Source: Roseococcus thiosulfatophilus (GTDB taxonomy: Bacteria; Pseudomonadota; Alphaproteobacteria; Acetobacterales; Acetobacteraceae). Taken from it: a DNA stretch of 64,000 bases. Both the position numbers and the translations under genes were made by a program. Below the pieces are notes generated by a model. It did no database searches. It was not told where the DNA came from and saw only the letters and a list, made by a program, of their open reading frames with translations. Where the stretch lies: positions 1 through 64,000 of the forward strand of contig NZ_JAFFQY010000061.1 in assembly GCF_017311575.1 (NCBI RefSeq), read 5' to 3'. Below, one piece after another: positions 18,462 through 27,694 of the stretch. Position 1 is the first letter of the stretch, and every line of letters begins with the position of its first letter.

Positions 18462-19841
18462 CTAGAATGGACGCTTGCCTTGGGGCATGAGCGCGGCGAG
18501 CCCGCCGCGCATCAAGCCCTTCTGGCCCATCTTGTTCATGCGCTTCATCATGTCGCGCATGTCCTCGAATTGCTTGAGCAGCCGGTTCACCTCCTGCACG
18601 GAGGAACCCGAACCGGCCGCGATGCGCCGCTTGCGCGACGCCTTGATGAGGTCGGGGGCGCGGCGTTCCTTCACCGTCATGGACGAGATGATGGCCGCCT
18701 GCTTCTTCAAAATCGTCTGGTCGAGATTGGCGCCCTCAAGCTGCGACTTCAGCTTGCCGATGCCCGGCAGCATGCCGAGCATGCCCGAGAGGGAGCCCAT
18801 CTTGTTGATCTGCTTGAGCTGGGAGGCGTAGTCCTCCAGCGTGAACTGGCCCTTCTGCATCCGGGCCGCGAGCTTCTCCGCCTCGGCCTGGTCAATGGTC
18901 TCGGCCGCGCGCTCCACGAGCGAGACGATGTCGCCCATGCCCAGGATGCGGCCGGCGATGCGGTCGGGGTGGAAATCTTCGAGCGCGTCCAGCTTCTCGC
19001 CGGCACCCAGCAGCTTGATGGGGGCACCCGTGACGGCGCGCATGGAGAGTGCGGCGCCACCGCGCGCATCGCCATCCACGCGCGTCATGACGATGCCGGT
19101 GACGCCCACCTTCTCGTTGAAGGCCCGGGCGGTGTTCACCGCGTCCTGGCCGGTCATGGCGTCCACGACCAGCAGCGTCTCGTGCGGCTTCACGGCGGCC
19201 TTCACGGCCGCCACCTCGTCCATCAGCGCCTCGTCAATGGCGAGGCGGCCTGCGGTGTCGAGGATGACCACGTCATAGAGTTCGCCGCGGGCCGTCTCCA
19301 TGGCCCGCTGCGCGATCTGCAGTGGGGTCTGGCCGGCGATGATGGGCAGCGAGGTGACTTCGGCCTGGCGCGCCAGCGTCTCGAGCTGGAGCTGCGCGGC
19401 GGGGCGGTGCACGTCCAGGCTGGCCAGCAGCACCTTCTTGCGCTCCCGGCCACGCAGGCGCAGCGCGATCTTGCCGGAGGTGGTCGTCTTGCCCGAGCCC
19501 TGCAGGCCCACCATCAGGATGGGCACCGGGGCGGCGGCCGCGAGGTCAATGCCCTTGGCGCTGTCCTTCCCGCCCAGCGCGTCCACCAGCGCGTCATGGA
19601 CGATCTTGACCACCATCTGGCCGGGCTGGATGGAGCGGATCACCTCCTGCCCCACCGCGCGCTCACGCACCTTGGCGGTGATGTCCTTCACGACCGGAAG
19701 CGCGACATCGGCCTCCAGCAAGGCCACGCGCACCTCGCGCAGGGCGTCGTTCACATCGGCTTCGGACAGGGCGCCACGGCCGCGCAGGCGGTCGAAAACG
19801 CCCTGGAGCTTGGAACCCAACGCCTCGAACAAGGTGAACAC
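18462..19841 (-). CDS. ffh: signal recognition particle GTPase
   Basis: Ffh/SRP54, 459 residues: N domain (1-90), G domain with G-L-Q-G-S-G-K-T-T-T, D-T-A-G-R and T-R-V-D-G-D-A-R-G-G, and a methionine-rich M domain that binds 4.5S RNA and signal sequences (M-x-x-M-G repeats, S-R-K-R-R near 380-390). Targets inner-membrane proteins co-translationally to FtsY. It begins the ffh-rpsP-rimM-trmD-rplS operon. Confidence 0.97.
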   Translation of the reverse strand: MFTLFEALGSKLQGVFDRLRGRGALSEADVNDALREVRVALLEADVALPVVKDITAKVRERAVGQEVIRSIQPGQMVVKIVHDALVDALGGKDSAKGIDLAAAAPVPILMVGLQGSGKTTTSGKIALRLRGRERKKVLLASLDVHRPAAQLQLETLARQAEVTSLPIIAGQTPLQIAQRAMETARGELYDVVILDTAGRLAIDEALMDEVAAVKAAVKPHETLLVVDAMTGQDAVNTARAFNEKVGVTGIVMTRVDGDARGGAALSMRAVTGAPIKLLGAGEKLDALEDFHPDRIAGRILGMGDIVSLVERAAETIDQAEAEKLAARMQKGQFTLEDYASQLKQINKMGSLSGMLGMLPGIGKLKSQLEGANLDQTILKKQAAIISSMTVKERRAPDLIKASRKRRIAAGSGSSVQEVNRLLKQFEDMRDMMKRMNKMGQKGLMRGGLAALMPQGKRPF

Positions 19842-20042
19842 GCCTCCAAACGAAAATGCGCCGCTGCGCGAATCTCGCGGAGCGACGGTGATCCCGCATG
19901 GGGCGGGACCGGGGTTGGCCTTAGGCCGGAGAGTGGCGAATAGGCGCCGGGGCCAGCAGAGTCAATGGCGGGGAGCGGAACCGGCCAGCCAGGCCTGATG
20001 ATGAGCGACCCAAGGAGGCGATCAGGGCCGCCCTGCAAGGAT
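19842..20042. other. gene-free region upstream of ffh
   Basis: About 200 bases between the ffh start and a dispersed repeat copy. It must hold the ffh operon promoter; I see no convincing -35/-10 pair and no coding sequence other than antisense-type frames. The part near 20020-20042 may be the divergent tail of the adjacent repeat. Confidence 0.5.
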
Positions 20043-20136
20043 CCGGCCGCAAGGCGGCCGGCGCGCCCAAACCAACCTCGTAGCCCGCGCGCCAGCGGCG
20101 GCGCGCAAGCCAAGCGCGCGGAGCGCGCGCCCGGCG
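20043..20136 (-). repeat. 94-bp dispersed repeat, copy B
   Basis: On the minus strand this matches 29279-29372: 34 of 34 bases identical in the first block (20103-20136), then a 25-base spacer of equal length in both copies, then 33 of 35 identical (20043-20077). Both blocks are self-complementary (GCGCGCG-CTC-CGCGCGC-like; CCGGCCGC-CTT-GCGGCCGG). It sits between the infC terminator and ffh. Confidence 0.85.
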
Positions 20137-20155
20137 TTTGAGCGCGGCAAAAACA

Positions 20156-20182
20156 CCAAATAACGGCTTCGCCGTTATTTGG
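20156..20182 (-). terminator. Rho-independent terminator overlapping the infC stop
   Basis: Perfect 12-bp stem (20156-20167 with 20171-20182) and a three-base loop; on the minus strand it is followed by TGTTTTT. The stop codon of infC (20177-20175) lies inside the stem, so the last codons of IF3 form one arm. It separates infC from any rpmI-rplT genes, which are not found next to it. Confidence 0.85.
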
Positions 20183-20699
20183 GCGCCAGCACCATGATCA
20201 TCTGGCGGTTTTCCAGGCGGGGCATGGATTCCACCTTCACGATCTCGGCCAACTCGGTCCGAATCCGCTCCAGCAGCTTCACGCCCAGTTCCTGGTGCGC
20301 CATCTCGCGTCCGCGGAACCGCAGCGTGACCTTCACCTTGTCACCCTCGCCAATGAAGCCTTTCGCCTGCTTCATCTTCACGTCGTAGTCATGGTCATCA
20401 ATGTTCGGGCGAACCTTGATTTCCTTGATCTCGACGACCTTCTGCTTCTTCCGGGCCTCATTGGCCTTCTTCTGCTGTTCGTACTTGAACTTGCCGTAGT
20501 CGGTGATCTTGCAGACGGGCGGAACCGCGTTGGGGCTGATCTCCAGCAGGTCCAGGCCAGACTGGTAGGCGCGATACAGCGCGTCGCGGATGCTCAGCAC
20601 CCCGATCATCTCGCCGTTTTCGTCGATCAGGCGCACCTGCGGGACGCGGATTTCTTCATTGACGCGGGGGCCTTCGCGCGAGGGCGGCGAAGGCGGCAT
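20175..20699 (-). CDS. infC: translation initiation factor IF-3
   Basis: IF3, 174 residues: N-terminal domain with [14 protein letters not shown], linker rich in Lys, and C-terminal domain with [12 protein letters not shown] and the final M-I-M-V-L-A-P-K. The ATG at 20699 gives 12 residues before R-V-N-E-E; no strong ribosome binding site stands right before it (a CAGGAG lies about 20 bases up), so the exact start is uncertain. It follows thrS, with its own terminator, instead of leading into rpmI-rplT. Confidence 0.94.
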   Translation of the reverse strand: MPPSPPSREGPRVNEEIRVPQVRLIDENGEMIGVLSIRDALYRAYQSGLDLLEISPNAVPPVCKITDYGKFKYEQQKKANEARKKQKVVEIKEIKVRPNIDDHDYDVKMKQAKGFIGEGDKVKVTLRFRGREMAHQELGVKLLERIRTELAEIVKVESMPRLENRQMIMVLAPK

Positions 20700-20767
20700 G
20701 GGGCCACGGGCTATGGTCTGCTCCTGTGTCTGTTGCGAGGCAATTGGGCAATCTTATGGGGCGGCGT

Positions 20768-22720
20768 TCATTCCGCTGCAACGGGGGTGCTTGACAAATC
20801 GGGCGCCATGCCCTCGCGGCGCAGCAGGGCCACCGCCTCCGCGAGCGGCAAGACCTCCTGCTCGCGGCCTGGCAGGCGGCGGAGAACCAGCTTGCCCTCC
20901 TCCGCCTCGCGCCTTCCGACCACGGCCAGCACCGGCACGCGCTGTTCGATATGGTCCACGACCTTGCGGTTGATCTTCTCGTTCCGCAGGTCGGTCTCCA
21001 CGCGCAGCCCGGCCGCGCGCAGGGCGGCGGCGGCCTGTTCGGCGAAGGGCGTGGCGTCGTCCACGATGGTCGCCACCACCACCTGCACGGGCGCCAGCCA
21101 GAGCGGGAAGCGGCCGGCATGCTGCTCGATCAGGATGCCCAGGAAGCGCTCGAAACTGCCCAGGATGGCGCGGTGCAGCATCACGGGGCGCTTGCGCGTA
21201 CCGTCCTCGGCCACATAGGTCGCGTCCAGCCGCTCGGGCAGCACGAAATCCACCTGGAGCGTGCCGCATTGCCAGTCGCGGCCGATGGCGTCGCGCAGCA
21301 CGAATTCCAGCTTGGGGCCATAGAAGGCGCCCTCGCCCGGGTTCAGCTCGTATTCCACGCCGGCGGTGACACAGGCTTCCTTCAAGGCGCCCTCGGCACG
21401 GTCCCAGACGGCGTCCTCGCCGGCGCGCACCTCGGGCCGGTCGCTGAACTTCACGCGGAAATCGGTGAAGCCCAGGTCACGGTAGATGGCGGAAAGCAGG
21501 TCCACGAAGCGCACTGTCTCCGAGGCGATCTGGTGCTCCTCGCAGAAGATATGCGCATCATCCTGGGTGAAGGCCCGCACCCGCATGATGCCGTGCAGCG
21601 CGCCCGAGGGCTCGAAGCGGTGGCAGGCGCCGAACTCCGCCATCCGCATCGGCAGGTCGCGGTAGGAACGGATGCCCTGGTTGAAGATCTGCACATGGCA
21701 TGGGCAATTCATGGGCTTCAGCGCATAGGTGCGGTCGGCCTCGTCCTTGTCCTCGACCTTGGCGAGGAACATGGCGTGGCGGAACTTTTCCCAGTGGCCT
21801 GAGGCCTCCCACAGGCGGCGGTCCACCAGCTGGGGGGTCTTCACCTCCTCGTAGTCGGCCGCGTCCAGGCGGCGGCGCATGTAGTCCTCGACGGTGCGGT
21901 AGAGCTTCCAGCCCTTGGGGTGCCAGAAGACGCTGCCCGTCGCCTCCTCCTGGAGGTGGAAGAGATGCATCTCGCGGCCGATCTTGCGGTGGTCGCGCTT
22001 CTCCGCCTCCTCCAGCATGGTGAGGTAGGCGTCGAGTTCCTTCTGGTCGCGCCAGGCGGTGCCGTAGATGCGGGACAGCACCGGGTTTTCAGGCTTGCCG
22101 CGCCAATAGGCGCCAGCGACCTTCATCAGCTTGAAGGCGGGGCCGACATCGCCCGTGGTCCGCATGTGCGGCCCGCGACAGAGATCGGTCCACTCGCCCT
22201 GGCTGTAGAGGGTGATCACCTGGTCCGCCGGCAGGTCGCGGATCAGCTCCACCTTGAAGCGCTCGCCTTTCTTCACGAAGACGTCCACGGCCTCGGCGCG
22301 GGTGACCACGCGCCGCTCGAAGCGGGCGCCGCGCGCGATGATCTCGCGCATCTTGGCCTCGATGGCGGGGAAATCCTCGGGGGTGAAGGGCTCGTTGCGG
22401 TGGAAGTCGTAGTAGAAGCCGTTCTCGATCGAGGGGCCGATCGTCACCTGGGTGCCGGGGAACAGTTCCTGCACGGCTTCCGCCAGCACATGGGCGCAGT
22501 CGTGGCGGATCATCTCCAGCGCCTCGGGGTCGCGGCGGGTGATGAAGCGCAGCTTCGCGTCGGCGGCGATCTCGGCGGAGAGGTCCATCAGCCGCCCATC
22601 CACCTCCATCGCGAGCGCGGCCTTGGCCAGGCCCGGCCCGATGCTGGCGGCCACCGTCGTGCCCGTCACCGCGCCGTCGAAGGGGCGGGTGGAACCGTCG
22701 GGCAGGGTGATCACGGGCAT
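20768..22720 (-). CDS. thrS: threonyl-tRNA synthetase
   Basis: Class II synthetase of 650 residues: TGS domain at the start (T-L-P-D-G-S), editing domain with H-D-C-A-H and the later zinc-type motifs, catalytic core with M-N-C-P-C-H and the motif 2 region R-x-E (C-H-R-F-E-P-S-G), and the anticodon-binding C-terminus. Upstream of infC, the usual neighbour. Confidence 0.97.
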   Translation of the reverse strand: MPVITLPDGSTRPFDGAVTGTTVAASIGPGLAKAALAMEVDGRLMDLSAEIAADAKLRFITRRDPEALEMIRHDCAHVLAEAVQELFPGTQVTIGPSIENGFYYDFHRNEPFTPEDFPAIEAKMREIIARGARFERRVVTRAEAVDVFVKKGERFKVELIRDLPADQVITLYSQGEWTDLCRGPHMRTTGDVGPAFKLMKVAGAYWRGKPENPVLSRIYGTAWRDQKELDAYLTMLEEAEKRDHRKIGREMHLFHLQEEATGSVFWHPKGWKLYRTVEDYMRRRLDAADYEEVKTPQLVDRRLWEASGHWEKFRHAMFLAKVEDKDEADRTYALKPMNCPCHVQIFNQGIRSYRDLPMRMAEFGACHRFEPSGALHGIMRVRAFTQDDAHIFCEEHQIASETVRFVDLLSAIYRDLGFTDFRVKFSDRPEVRAGEDAVWDRAEGALKEACVTAGVEYELNPGEGAFYGPKLEFVLRDAIGRDWQCGTLQVDFVLPERLDATYVAEDGTRKRPVMLHRAILGSFERFLGILIEQHAGRFPLWLAPVQVVVATIVDDATPFAEQAAAALRAAGLRVETDLRNEKINRKVVDHIEQRVPVLAVVGRREAEEGKLVLRRLPGREQEVLPLAEAVALLRREGMAPDLSSTPVAAE

Positions 22721-22848
22721 CGGGGACTCACGATAGAACAGGGGTTGCGCGAAGGGGCGGGACCATGGGCACCCCCCGCCCCGCGGTCAAGGGCGGCCAT
22801 TCGCGGCCGGCGCTTGCGGCGCCCCCCGCCCGCGCGCAGATTGGGGGC

Positions 22849-23694
22849 ATGAGCGAAACCCATGCGCGGCGCAGCGCGATCTATGTCGATTTCGACAATG
22901 TCCTGTCTGGGCTGCGCGAGGGCGCGGGGGTCGAGGTGGCGCGCCACTTCGCGGAGGCGCCGGAGGAGTGGCTCGCCTGGCTCAGCCAGGGCGTGCCCCG
23001 CCGCTTCCTGCTGCGGCGCTGCTACATGAACCCGGCCGGCTACCTCGAGGAAGCCGACGGGATGCGCCGCTATTTCAGTTCCTTCCGCTACGCCTTCCAG
23101 GCGGCGGGCTTCGAGGTGGTGGACTGCCCCCGCCTGACCCGCATGAAGAACGGCGCGGATCTGCGGATCGCCCTGGACGTCATGGACGCGCTGGTCTCCC
23201 CGCTCGCCCGCATTGATGAATTCACCCTGCTCTCCTCCGACAGCGACTTCGTGCCCCTGCTGCTGCGGCTGCGCGCGGCCGACCGCACCACGCGGCTGGT
23301 CGCCCATCCGGAGCTGGGCCGGGTGGTGCGCGCCGCGGCCGATGAGGTGCTGGGCCTCGACGCCCTGGCCGAGGCGCTGGGTTGGCAGCGCGAGGCCAAC
23401 CGGGACCAGTTGTTCGGCCCCGACCTGAACCAGGCCATCCTCACCGTGATCCGCGAGACCATGGAAGGCGCGGCGGAGCCCCTGCATCTGCCCGACCTCG
23501 GCCAGATCGTCCGCGACCGCACGGGCGAGACCCTGCGCGGCAGCGATTACGCGGGCTTCGGCTCCGTGGATGCGATGTTGGAGGCGGCGGGCGGCTATGT
23601 CCGCCAGGACGGCACGGGCGGCGGCTATGTGCTCCGCCCCGAATGGCTGCCCCCGCGCGAACCCGCCGCGGCGCCCGAGAGCATTTCCGAATAG
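22849..23694 (+). CDS. NYN-domain (PIN-like) putative RNase with C-terminal OST-HTH/LOTUS domain
   Basis: A 281-residue two-domain protein. The N-terminal NYN/DUF88 domain has the acidic set of the PIN-like fold: Asp14 and Asp16 in Y-V-D-F-D-N, the aspartates in G-A-D-L-R-I-A-L-D, and S-S-D-S-D-F. Residues about 185-265 form a LOTUS/OST-HTH RNA-binding domain (L-N-Q-A-I-L-x-V-I start, D-Y-A-G-F-G-S-V-D-A-M-L core). Start at the ATG at 22849 follows a purine-rich stretch; earlier frame is low complexity. Divergent from thrS and convergent, with a 70-base overlap, with the glycosyltransferase gene. Predicted RNA-cleaving or RNA-binding protein; target unknown. Confidence 0.85.
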   Translation: MSETHARRSAIYVDFDNVLSGLREGAGVEVARHFAEAPEEWLAWLSQGVPRRFLLRRCYMNPAGYLEEADGMRRYFSSFRYAFQAAGFEVVDCPRLTRMKNGADLRIALDVMDALVSPLARIDEFTLLSSDSDFVPLLLRLRAADRTTRLVAHPELGRVVRAAADEVLGLDALAEALGWQREANRDQLFGPDLNQAILTVIRETMEGAAEPLHLPDLGQIVRDRTGETLRGSDYAGFGSVDAMLEAAGGYVRQDGTGGGYVLRPEWLPPREPAAAPESISE

Positions 23695-24791
23695 ACCGCG
23701 AGCGTGGCCGCCTGCATCGCGGCCACACTCGGCGCGGCGGCCCGCGCCGCCTGCCCCAGCCGCGCCAGGGCCGCGCCGTCCAGCGCCAGGACATGGGCGA
23801 TGGCGCCCGCCAGCGCCGCCGCATCCCCAGGCGGGACGCGCCAGCCCGTCACCCCCTGTTCCACCGTCTCGCGCGGGGCGCCGAGGTCGGAGGCGATGAC
23901 GGGGCGGCCCATGGCCTGGGCCTCCACCACCGTGCGCCCGAACCCCTCGGGCTGGATGCTGGCATGGACCACCACATTGGCGGCCAGCAGGGCGGCGGAC
24001 ATGTCGGCCACATGGCCCACGACATGGGTGCGGTCCGAAGCGCCCAGGCGCCCGGCCAGGGCCTGAAGCTCGGCCACGAAGCCCTCCCGCCCCTGGGCAT
24101 CGCCCGCCAGCACCGCATGGGCGCCGGGCAGGCGGGCCAGGGCCTCCACCAGCACCGCCTGGCCCTTCCAGCGGGTGAGGCGGCCGGGCAACAGGATGAG
24201 CGGCGCGCCCTCCGGCACCCCCCAGGCCGTCCGCAGCGCCGCAACCCGCGCCGGCTCCACCCGTGCCGGGTCGAACAGCGACAAATCCGCCCCGCGCGGG
24301 ATGATCCGCAGCCGGTCCTCCCCCACGCCATGCCGCGCGCGGATATGGTCAGCGATGTGGTGGCTGATGGCGATGACGCGGTCACCCTTGGCCATGACGG
24401 CGTTGTAGGCGCGCTTGCCCGGGAAATTCTCGGAATAGGTGGCGTGGTAGGTGGTGACGAAGGGCACCCCGGCCCGCCGCGCCGCCCATAGCGCCGACCA
24501 GGCGGGGGCGCGGGAGCGCGCATGGACCAGCGCCACACCCTCGGCCGCGATCAGCCCCGTGAGCCGCGCCGCGTTGCGCCAGACGCCCCAGGGGGACTTG
24601 GTGGCCAGCGGCAGCGTCACATGCCGCGCCCCCAGCGCCTCCAGCGCCGGCACCAGCCGGCCGCCGGCCGAGGCCACGACGGCCCGGTGGCCCGCCGCCA
24701 CCAGCGCGGCCGCGATCTCGAGCGTGCCGCGTTCGACGCCGCCTGCATCGAGCGCCGGCAGCACCTGCAGTATCGTGGCGGGAGATTCCAT
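23625..24791 (-). CDS. glycosyltransferase family 4
   Basis: GT-B glycosyltransferase of 388 residues. N-terminal domain begins I-L-Q-V-L-P-A-L-D-A-G-G-V-E-R-G-T, a classical GT4 acceptor motif; the C-terminal nucleotide-sugar domain has P-G-R-L-T-R-W-K-G and H-A-S-I-Q-P-E-G-F-G-R-T-V-V-E-A-Q-A. Start at 24791 chosen because the extra upstream residues are low-complexity. Its last 70 bases overlap the 3' end of the convergent NYN gene. Likely builds a cell-surface glycan. Confidence 0.87.
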   Translation of the reverse strand: MESPATILQVLPALDAGGVERGTLEIAAALVAAGHRAVVASAGGRLVPALEALGARHVTLPLATKSPWGVWRNAARLTGLIAAEGVALVHARSRAPAWSALWAARRAGVPFVTTYHATYSENFPGKRAYNAVMAKGDRVIAISHHIADHIRARHGVGEDRLRIIPRGADLSLFDPARVEPARVAALRTAWGVPEGAPLILLPGRLTRWKGQAVLVEALARLPGAHAVLAGDAQGREGFVAELQALAGRLGASDRTHVVGHVADMSAALLAANVVVHASIQPEGFGRTVVEAQAMGRPVIASDLGAPRETVEQGVTGWRVPPGDAAALAGAIAHVLALDGAALARLGQAARAAAPSVAAMQAATLAVYSEMLSGAAAGSRGGSHSGRST

Positions 24792-24874
24792 CGCGTGGTG
24801 GTAGGGCGGCCGCCCCCGGCGCCGCAAGGGCACCCCGCTTGCCGCCCGCCCGCCCCGGTGCCATGCCGGGCCCC

Positions 24875-25633
24875 ATGGACGAGATCACCGGCACCCTCCC
24901 CGCCCCAGATGGCACCCCCATCGCCTTCCGGCGCCTGGAAGGGTCCGGGCCGGGCATCGTCTTCCTGGGCGGCTTCCACAGCGACATGACGGGCAGCAAG
25001 GCGCAGTTCCTGGCCGAATGGTGCGCCGCGCGCGGCCAGGCCTATCTGCGCCTGGACTACAGCGGCCACGGCGCCTCGGGCGGGCGCTTCGAGGAGGGCA
25101 CCATCGGCCGCTGGGCCGCCGATGCCGAGGCCGCGCTGCTGGCGCTGACCCGGGGGCCGCAGATCCTGGTGGGCTCCTCCATGGGCGGCTGGATCGCGCT
25201 GCTGCTGGCCCTGCGCCACCCCACGCGGGTGCGGGCGCTGGTCGGCATCGCCCCCGCGCCCGACTTCACCGAGGACCTCATGTGGGCCGAGATGCCCGAG
25301 CCGGTGCGCCAGGCCATCCTGGCGGAAGGCCAATGGCTGCGCCCCAGCGCCTATGGCGAGCCCTACCCCATCACCCGCGCGCTGATCGAGGAGGGGCGGC
25401 GCCATCTGCTGCTCCGCACCCCCATCGCCCTCGACATGCCCATCCGCCTGCTGCACGGCCAGGCCGATGCGGACGTGCCCTGGCAGCATTCGCTTCGCAT
25501 CGCCGAGCAGGTGACGGGGCAGGACGTGCAGGTCACGCTGGTGAAGGGCGGCGACCACCGCCTCTCCGCCCCGGATGACCTGTCATTGCTGGGCCGCACC
25601 CTGGAGGCGCTCCTCCGCCAGGATCGCGCGTAG
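24875..25633 (+). CDS. alpha/beta hydrolase
   Basis: A 252-residue hydrolase with nucleophile elbow G-S-S-M-G-G, G-G-F-x-S-D-M oxyanion region and a C-terminal G-G-D-H-R catalytic His, resembling ABHD10-type thioesterases. Upstream in-frame ATGs (24839, 24863) are possible but lie in low-complexity sequence. The last 51 bases overlap the convergent SDR gene. Substrate unknown. Confidence 0.85.
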   Translation: MDEITGTLPAPDGTPIAFRRLEGSGPGIVFLGGFHSDMTGSKAQFLAEWCAARGQAYLRLDYSGHGASGGRFEEGTIGRWAADAEAALLALTRGPQILVGSSMGGWIALLLALRHPTRVRALVGIAPAPDFTEDLMWAEMPEPVRQAILAEGQWLRPSAYGEPYPITRALIEEGRRHLLLRTPIALDMPIRLLHGQADADVPWQHSLRIAEQVTGQDVQVTLVKGGDHRLSAPDDLSLLGRTLEALLRQDRA

Positions 25634-26452
25634 CCCCTCGCGGAAGGTCGGATAGGCCCATTCGATCCCCAGCGCCACCTTCGTGCGGGCGCTGGAAACC
25701 AGGCGGCTCTCCGCCCAGAAGCTGCGGCCCATCTCGCTCATGCGCGGCGCGGCCTCGGCATAGGGGATTTCGGGCGGGGGGGTCATGCCCAGCAGGCGCG
25801 CGGCTTCCTCCACCACCTCGGCGCCGGTGCAGGGCTCGTCATCCACCAGGTGCAACACCCGCACCCCGGGTGCGGGCGGGCGGCTGGCGGCGGCGAAGAG
25901 GGCGCGGGCGATGTCGTCGCGGTGGATGCGGCTGAAGCGATGGCCGGGCCGCACCACCCGCCTGGCCGTGCCGGCCCGCATCTCGTCCAGCGGGCTGCGG
26001 GCCGGGCCATAGATGCCGCCGGTGCGGAACAGGTCCACCGCCGCGCGCCCGGCCAGCTCGGCCCATTGCCCCTCGGCCGCCACGCGCCGGCGGCTGCGGT
26101 CCTGGGTGGGGGCGGGGGGCGTCGTCTCGTCCACCCAGGCGCCGCCACGGTCGCCATAGACGCCGGTGGTCGAGATATAGCCCACCCAGCGCAGGGGCGC
26201 GGCGCGCAACGCCTCCCCATGCGCGGCCCAGACGGGGTCGCCCTCCGGGCCGGGCGGGGCGGTGGCGACGAGGTGCGTGGCCGCCCGCATGGCCGCGTCA
26301 TCGGCGAAGGGCACCACCTCCACCCCCCGCGGGGCGGCCACCCGCGCCGGGTCGCGGGCGGTGGCCACCACGCGCCAGCCGCCGCGCACGGCGAGTTCCG
26401 CCAGGGCACGCCCGGCATAGCCGAGGCCGATCAGGGTCAGGGTCTGTGTCAT
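25583..26452 (-). CDS. NAD-dependent epimerase/dehydratase-family protein (SDR, YeeZ-like)
   Basis: A 289-residue Rossmann-fold protein starting L-I-G-L-G-Y-A-G-R-A-L-A, with a Y-I-S-T-T-G-V-Y-G-D active-site-like segment and R-x-G-G-I-Y-G-P. It matches atypical extended SDRs of the YeeZ kind. The much longer frame upstream is antisense to the TPR gene. Convergent overlap of 51 bases with the hydrolase. Confidence 0.85.
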   Translation of the reverse strand: MTQTLTLIGLGYAGRALAELAVRGGWRVVATARDPARVAAPRGVEVVPFADDAAMRAATHLVATAPPGPEGDPVWAAHGEALRAAPLRWVGYISTTGVYGDRGGAWVDETTPPAPTQDRSRRRVAAEGQWAELAGRAAVDLFRTGGIYGPARSPLDEMRAGTARRVVRPGHRFSRIHRDDIARALFAAASRPPAPGVRVLHLVDDEPCTGAEVVEEAARLLGMTPPPEIPYAEAAPRMSEMGRSFWAESRLVSSARTKVALGIEWAYPTFREGLRAILAEERLQGAAQQ

Positions 26453-26530
26453 GCCACCCATCTGGGAGGATCGTGGCAAATTCGGCAACGGCCGATTCCG
26501 CAGCGGCAGATCACGCCCTATGTTCCGCAC

Positions 26531-27394
26531 GTGAATCGCCGCCTCCCCCTGCTGCTCAGCCTCGCCGCGCTGCTCGTGCTCCTCGCGCTCGGCGCGCTCT
26601 GGTGGCGTGAGCCAGCACCGATGGTGAACGCCGCCGCCCCGCCGCCCCCCGCGCCCCCCAGCCCCGCGCAGGAGCTTCCCCTGCCCCTGCCGCCCGAATT
26701 GCCGCGGCTGAGCGACGGACCCGATTACGACAACTGCCTCGCCCTGCTGCGCGACGACCCGGAGGAGGCGATGCGCTTCGCCCAGGCCTGGGAGGCGACG
26801 GGCGGTGGCGAGGGCGCCCTGCATTGCGCGGCGCTCGCCATGATCGGCCTGGGCCGCCCCGACACGGCGGCCGAGCGGCTGGAGCGGTTGGGGACCGGCA
26901 GCCGCGCCGGCGGGCTCGCGCGCGCCGCGGTCTATGGCCAGGCCTCCCAGGCCTGGATGATGGCGGGCGACCCCAACCGCGCCTTCGCCGCCGCCACCAT
27001 GGCGCTGACCCTGGCCCCCAATGATGCCGACCTTCTGGTGGACCGCGCCGTGATCCAGGCGGCCCTGGCCCGCTACGGCGATGCGCTGGACGACCTGGAC
27101 CGCGCCCTGGCCCTGGAGCCCGACCGGGTGGAGGCCATGGTCTTCCGCGCCGCCGCCCTGCGTCACCTCGACCGCGCGACCGAGGCCGTGAACATGATCC
27201 AGCGCGCGCTGAACCTTGCCCCCGACAACGCCGAGGCGCTGCTGGAACGCGGCATCCTGAGGCAGCTGCGCGGCGACGCGGCGGGCGCCCGGCAGGACTG
27301 GGAGCGGGTGATCACCGTGGCCCCCGAGAGCATGGCGGCGAGCCTGGCCGCGCAGAACATCGCCCTCAGCGAGGTGGGGCCGGCGGCGCGGTAG
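26531..27394 (+). CDS. membrane-anchored tetratricopeptide repeat protein
   Basis: A 287-residue protein, GTG start at 26531 directly before a signal-anchor (residues 4-22, leucine-rich), a proline-rich linker (34-60), and TPR units from about residue 150: W-M-M-A-G-D-P-N-R-A-F-A-A-A, D-A-L-D-D-L-D-R-A-L-A-L-E-P, E-A-V-N-M-I-Q-R-A-L-N-L-A-P, A-R-Q-D-W-E-R-V. Likely periplasmic, scaffolding envelope proteins. Its stop lies about 40 bases before the tandem repeat array. Confidence 0.85.
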   Translation: MNRRLPLLLSLAALLVLLALGALWWREPAPMVNAAAPPPPAPPSPAQELPLPLPPELPRLSDGPDYDNCLALLRDDPEEAMRFAQAWEATGGGEGALHCAALAMIGLGRPDTAAERLERLGTGSRAGGLARAAVYGQASQAWMMAGDPNRAFAAATMALTLAPNDADLLVDRAVIQAALARYGDALDDLDRALALEPDRVEAMVFRAAALRHLDRATEAVNMIQRALNLAPDNAEALLERGILRQLRGDAAGARQDWERVITVAPESMAASLAAQNIALSEVGPAAR

Positions 27395-27431
27395 GGCGCG
27401 ACCGCCTCTGGTGCATCACGCCCTACGTCGT

Positions 27432-27694
27432 TTGGGCGGCTGTTTCACCGCTCCGGCTGCCGCCTCCGCGGATCAGGCGCCAGCTTGGGCGGCTGATTCA
27501 CCGCTCCGGCTGCCGCCTCCGCGGATCAGGCGCCAGCTTGGGCGGCTGATTCACCGCTCCGGCTGCCGCCTTCGCGGATCAGGCGCCAGTTGGGCGGCTG
27601 ATTCACCGCTCCGGCTGCCGCCTTCGCGGATCAGGCGCCAGTTGGGCGCCTGATTCACCGCTCCGGCGACCCCTTCCGCGGATCAGGCGCCGGC
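27432..27694. repeat. tandem array of a 52/53-bp palindromic unit, about five copies
   Basis: Copies at 27432-27484 and 27485-27537 (53 bp), 27538-27589 and 27590-27641 (52 bp, one C missing), and a diverged fifth copy from 27642 to about 27694. Each unit is an imperfect inverted repeat: GGCGGCTGATTCACCGC near one end and GCGGATCAGGCGCC near the other. The fifth copy has perfect GGCGCCTGAT/ATCAGGCGCC arms and overlaps the 3' end of the DUF1289 gene. No spacers between units, so not CRISPR. May act as a bidirectional terminator. Confidence 0.92.

Noticed and set aside
18090-19943. 617-residue open frame on the plus strand
   Set aside because: Antisense to rpsP and ffh; His/Leu/Gly-rich shadow.
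25850-26530. N-terminal extension of the TPR protein to 514 residues
   Set aside because: The extension is antisense to the SDR gene; the GTG at 26531 directly precedes a signal anchor.
27411-27653. 80-residue plus-strand frame across the tandem repeat
   Set aside because: It is only the translation of the repeat and shifts frame between 53- and 52-bp units.
27432-27694. CRISPR array
   Set aside because: Units are directly adjacent with no spacers, and no cas gene is nearby.
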